DNA of 10,305 bases from UBA3792 sp946185305 (GTDB taxonomy: Bacteria > Bacillota > Clostridia > Christensenellales > CAG-138): NCBI GenBank assembly GCA_946185305.1, contig CAMHJE010000082.1:1-10305 (forward strand), written 5' to 3'. Positions 9,672 to 10,305 of the stretch are shown here, in pieces; positions within the stretch are counted from its first letter, which is position 1; each line of letters begins with the position of its first letter. The notes below the pieces were generated by a model. The model was not told the DNA's origin. It saw only the letters and a list, made by a program, of their open reading frames with translations, and searched no databases. The translations under genes and the position numbers were made by a program.

Positions 9672-10305
9672 ATGGCAACGATAACCCCACGGAAGAATAA
9701 AGACGGCGCGCTGATCTCCTATGCGATCCGTGCCTATGTCGGGCGGAACGCGGACGGAAAGCAGCTTTTTGAGAATACGACCTTCCCCGTCGATCCCAAA
9801 TGGAAGGAAGCCACCGCCCGCAAGAAAGCCGAAGCGTATGCGGCGACGTTCGAGCGCGATATACGGAACGGCGTCCTCTCGAATGAAAACCGCACCTTCG
9901 AGGACTACGCGCAATATGTGATCCGGCTGAAAGAAACGACCGGGACGTGCAAGCGTACCACGCTCGACAATTATCGTATGATTCTGCGTAAAATCGCCCC
10001 TATTATCGGTTATGTCAAGCTAAAGGAATTACGCCCCGACCACCTCAACCGGCTTTATATGGGGCTAACGGGCGGCGAAATCACCGGAAAGAAGCTGCAG
10101 CCGAAGTCTATTCAGAACATTCACGGCTTTATCTCGGCTGTTTTGGAACAGGCAGACCGCGACGGAATTGTAGCGCGGAACGTCGCGCACCGTGCAATCC
10201 CGCCGAAGATTCCCGCCCGCGATCCCGAAACGCTGGAGGTCAACCAGGTCGAAACGCTGATTTCCACGCTCGAAGGTGAGCCGATGCGATGGCGGGCGGC
10301 GGTGC
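9672..10305 (+). CDS. int: Tyrosine recombinase (phage-type integrase), 3' end outside window
   Basis: 211 residues are visible. The N-terminal arm-binding domain covers about 1-66: YAIRAYVGRNADGKQLFEN, then KKAEAYAATFERDI. A SAM-like core-binding domain follows at about 74-172: TFEDYAQYVIRL, TLDNYRMILRKIAPIIG, LKELRPDHLNRLY, SIQNIHGFISAVLEQA, and VARNVAHRA at its end. The catalytic domain begins near 187 (LEVNQVETLISTL). The catalytic Arg, His and Tyr lie beyond the window, so activity cannot be judged. It would recombine the element with its attachment site. The ATG at 9672 has GAGGTG 6 bases upstream. It is cotranscribed with the repressor, so integrase is made in the repressed state. Confidence 0.93.
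   Translation, partial: MATITPRKNKDGALISYAIRAYVGRNADGKQLFENTTFPVDPKWKEATARKKAEAYAATFERDIRNGVLSNENRTFEDYAQYVIRLKETTGTCKRTTLDNYRMILRKIAPIIGYVKLKELRPDHLNRLYMGLTGGEITGKKLQPKSIQNIHGFISAVLEQADRDGIVARNVAHRAIPPKIPARDPETLEVNQVETLISTLEGEPMRWRAAV

Larger units (their letters stand above)
5190..10305. mobile_element. Integrated element with integrase, repressor and early genes (satellite/PICI-like), right end outside window
   Basis: The left boundary is the split tRNA end at 5190-5212. The right side carries the tyrosine integrase, cut by the window edge. The content is phage-like: integrase and XRE repressor rightward, divergent from Cro-like, excisionase-like, DUF5659-like and DUF6291-like genes, then an iteron region, a second HTH regulator and two unknown genes. 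If an integrase of usual size (about 380-400 residues) ends the element, the total is about 5.7-6 kb. No structural, conjugation or replicase genes are seen. It may be a phage satellite, a minimal integrative element or a prophage remnant. Confidence 0.65.

Noticed and set aside
9576..9921. Frames antisense to or shifted from the repressor and integrase genes
   Set aside because: They overlap two well-supported genes and show no domain or ribosome site.

Overview
This window looks like the chromosome of a gut-type Clostridia species (Firmicutes, probably Oscillospirales). The evidence is strong AGGAGG ribosome sites, near-consensus TTGACA/TATAAT promoters with 17-bp spacers, tRNA genes that all encode CCA, moderate G+C, and intergenic repeats that I remember from gut Firmicutes. 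The taxonomic call is an inference, because no rRNA or marker gene is present.

Layout. Positions 1-608 hold the C-terminus of a membrane protein and its terminator. Positions 609-4569 are ordinary chromosome read leftward: a tandem-GNAT acetyltransferase, a single-domain GNAT, a seven-gene tRNA operon (Pro-Glu-CAU-Asp-Thr-Tyr-Leu) with its own promoter and terminator, a DUF1905 protein, a P-loop kinase-like protein and a third GNAT. A four-helix-bundle (S23/bAvd-like) gene lies just upstream of the third GNAT, in the same operon. Upstream of that gene, at 4970-5143, is an array of small hairpins separated by GTGAAATC/GATTTCAC motifs. A strong hairpin terminator and a 23-bp tRNA 3'-end fragment ending in CCA follow.

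From about 5190 to the right edge the DNA looks like a small integrated element. Its right side carries a repressor gene and a tyrosine integrase (cut by the window edge), both rightward. Divergent to them is a four-gene leftward early operon: Cro-like HTH, excisionase-like, DUF5659-like, and DUF6291-like phage protein, followed by a terminator. Next comes a gene-poor 0.5-kb region with several sets of exact 11-bp tandem repeats, which looks like an origin. To its left is a rightward small HTH gene, divergent from a leftward two-gene operon of unknown function that has a long structured leader and an operator inside its promoter. The order (int + repressor, divergent from cro/xis/replication-type genes, tRNA-end attachment site) resembles phage-inducible chromosomal islands and other phage satellites. 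No capsid, terminase, relaxase, primase or helicase gene is visible.

How the parts may work together: the repressor would hold a shared two-promoter switch at 8984-9034. Release would express Cro, Xis and the DUF6291 protein, giving excision with Int and possibly replication from the iteron region with helper-supplied enzymes. The second switch at 6712-6831 would control the unknown pair, which are the best candidates for cargo or helper-interference genes. These functional links are inference from layout.
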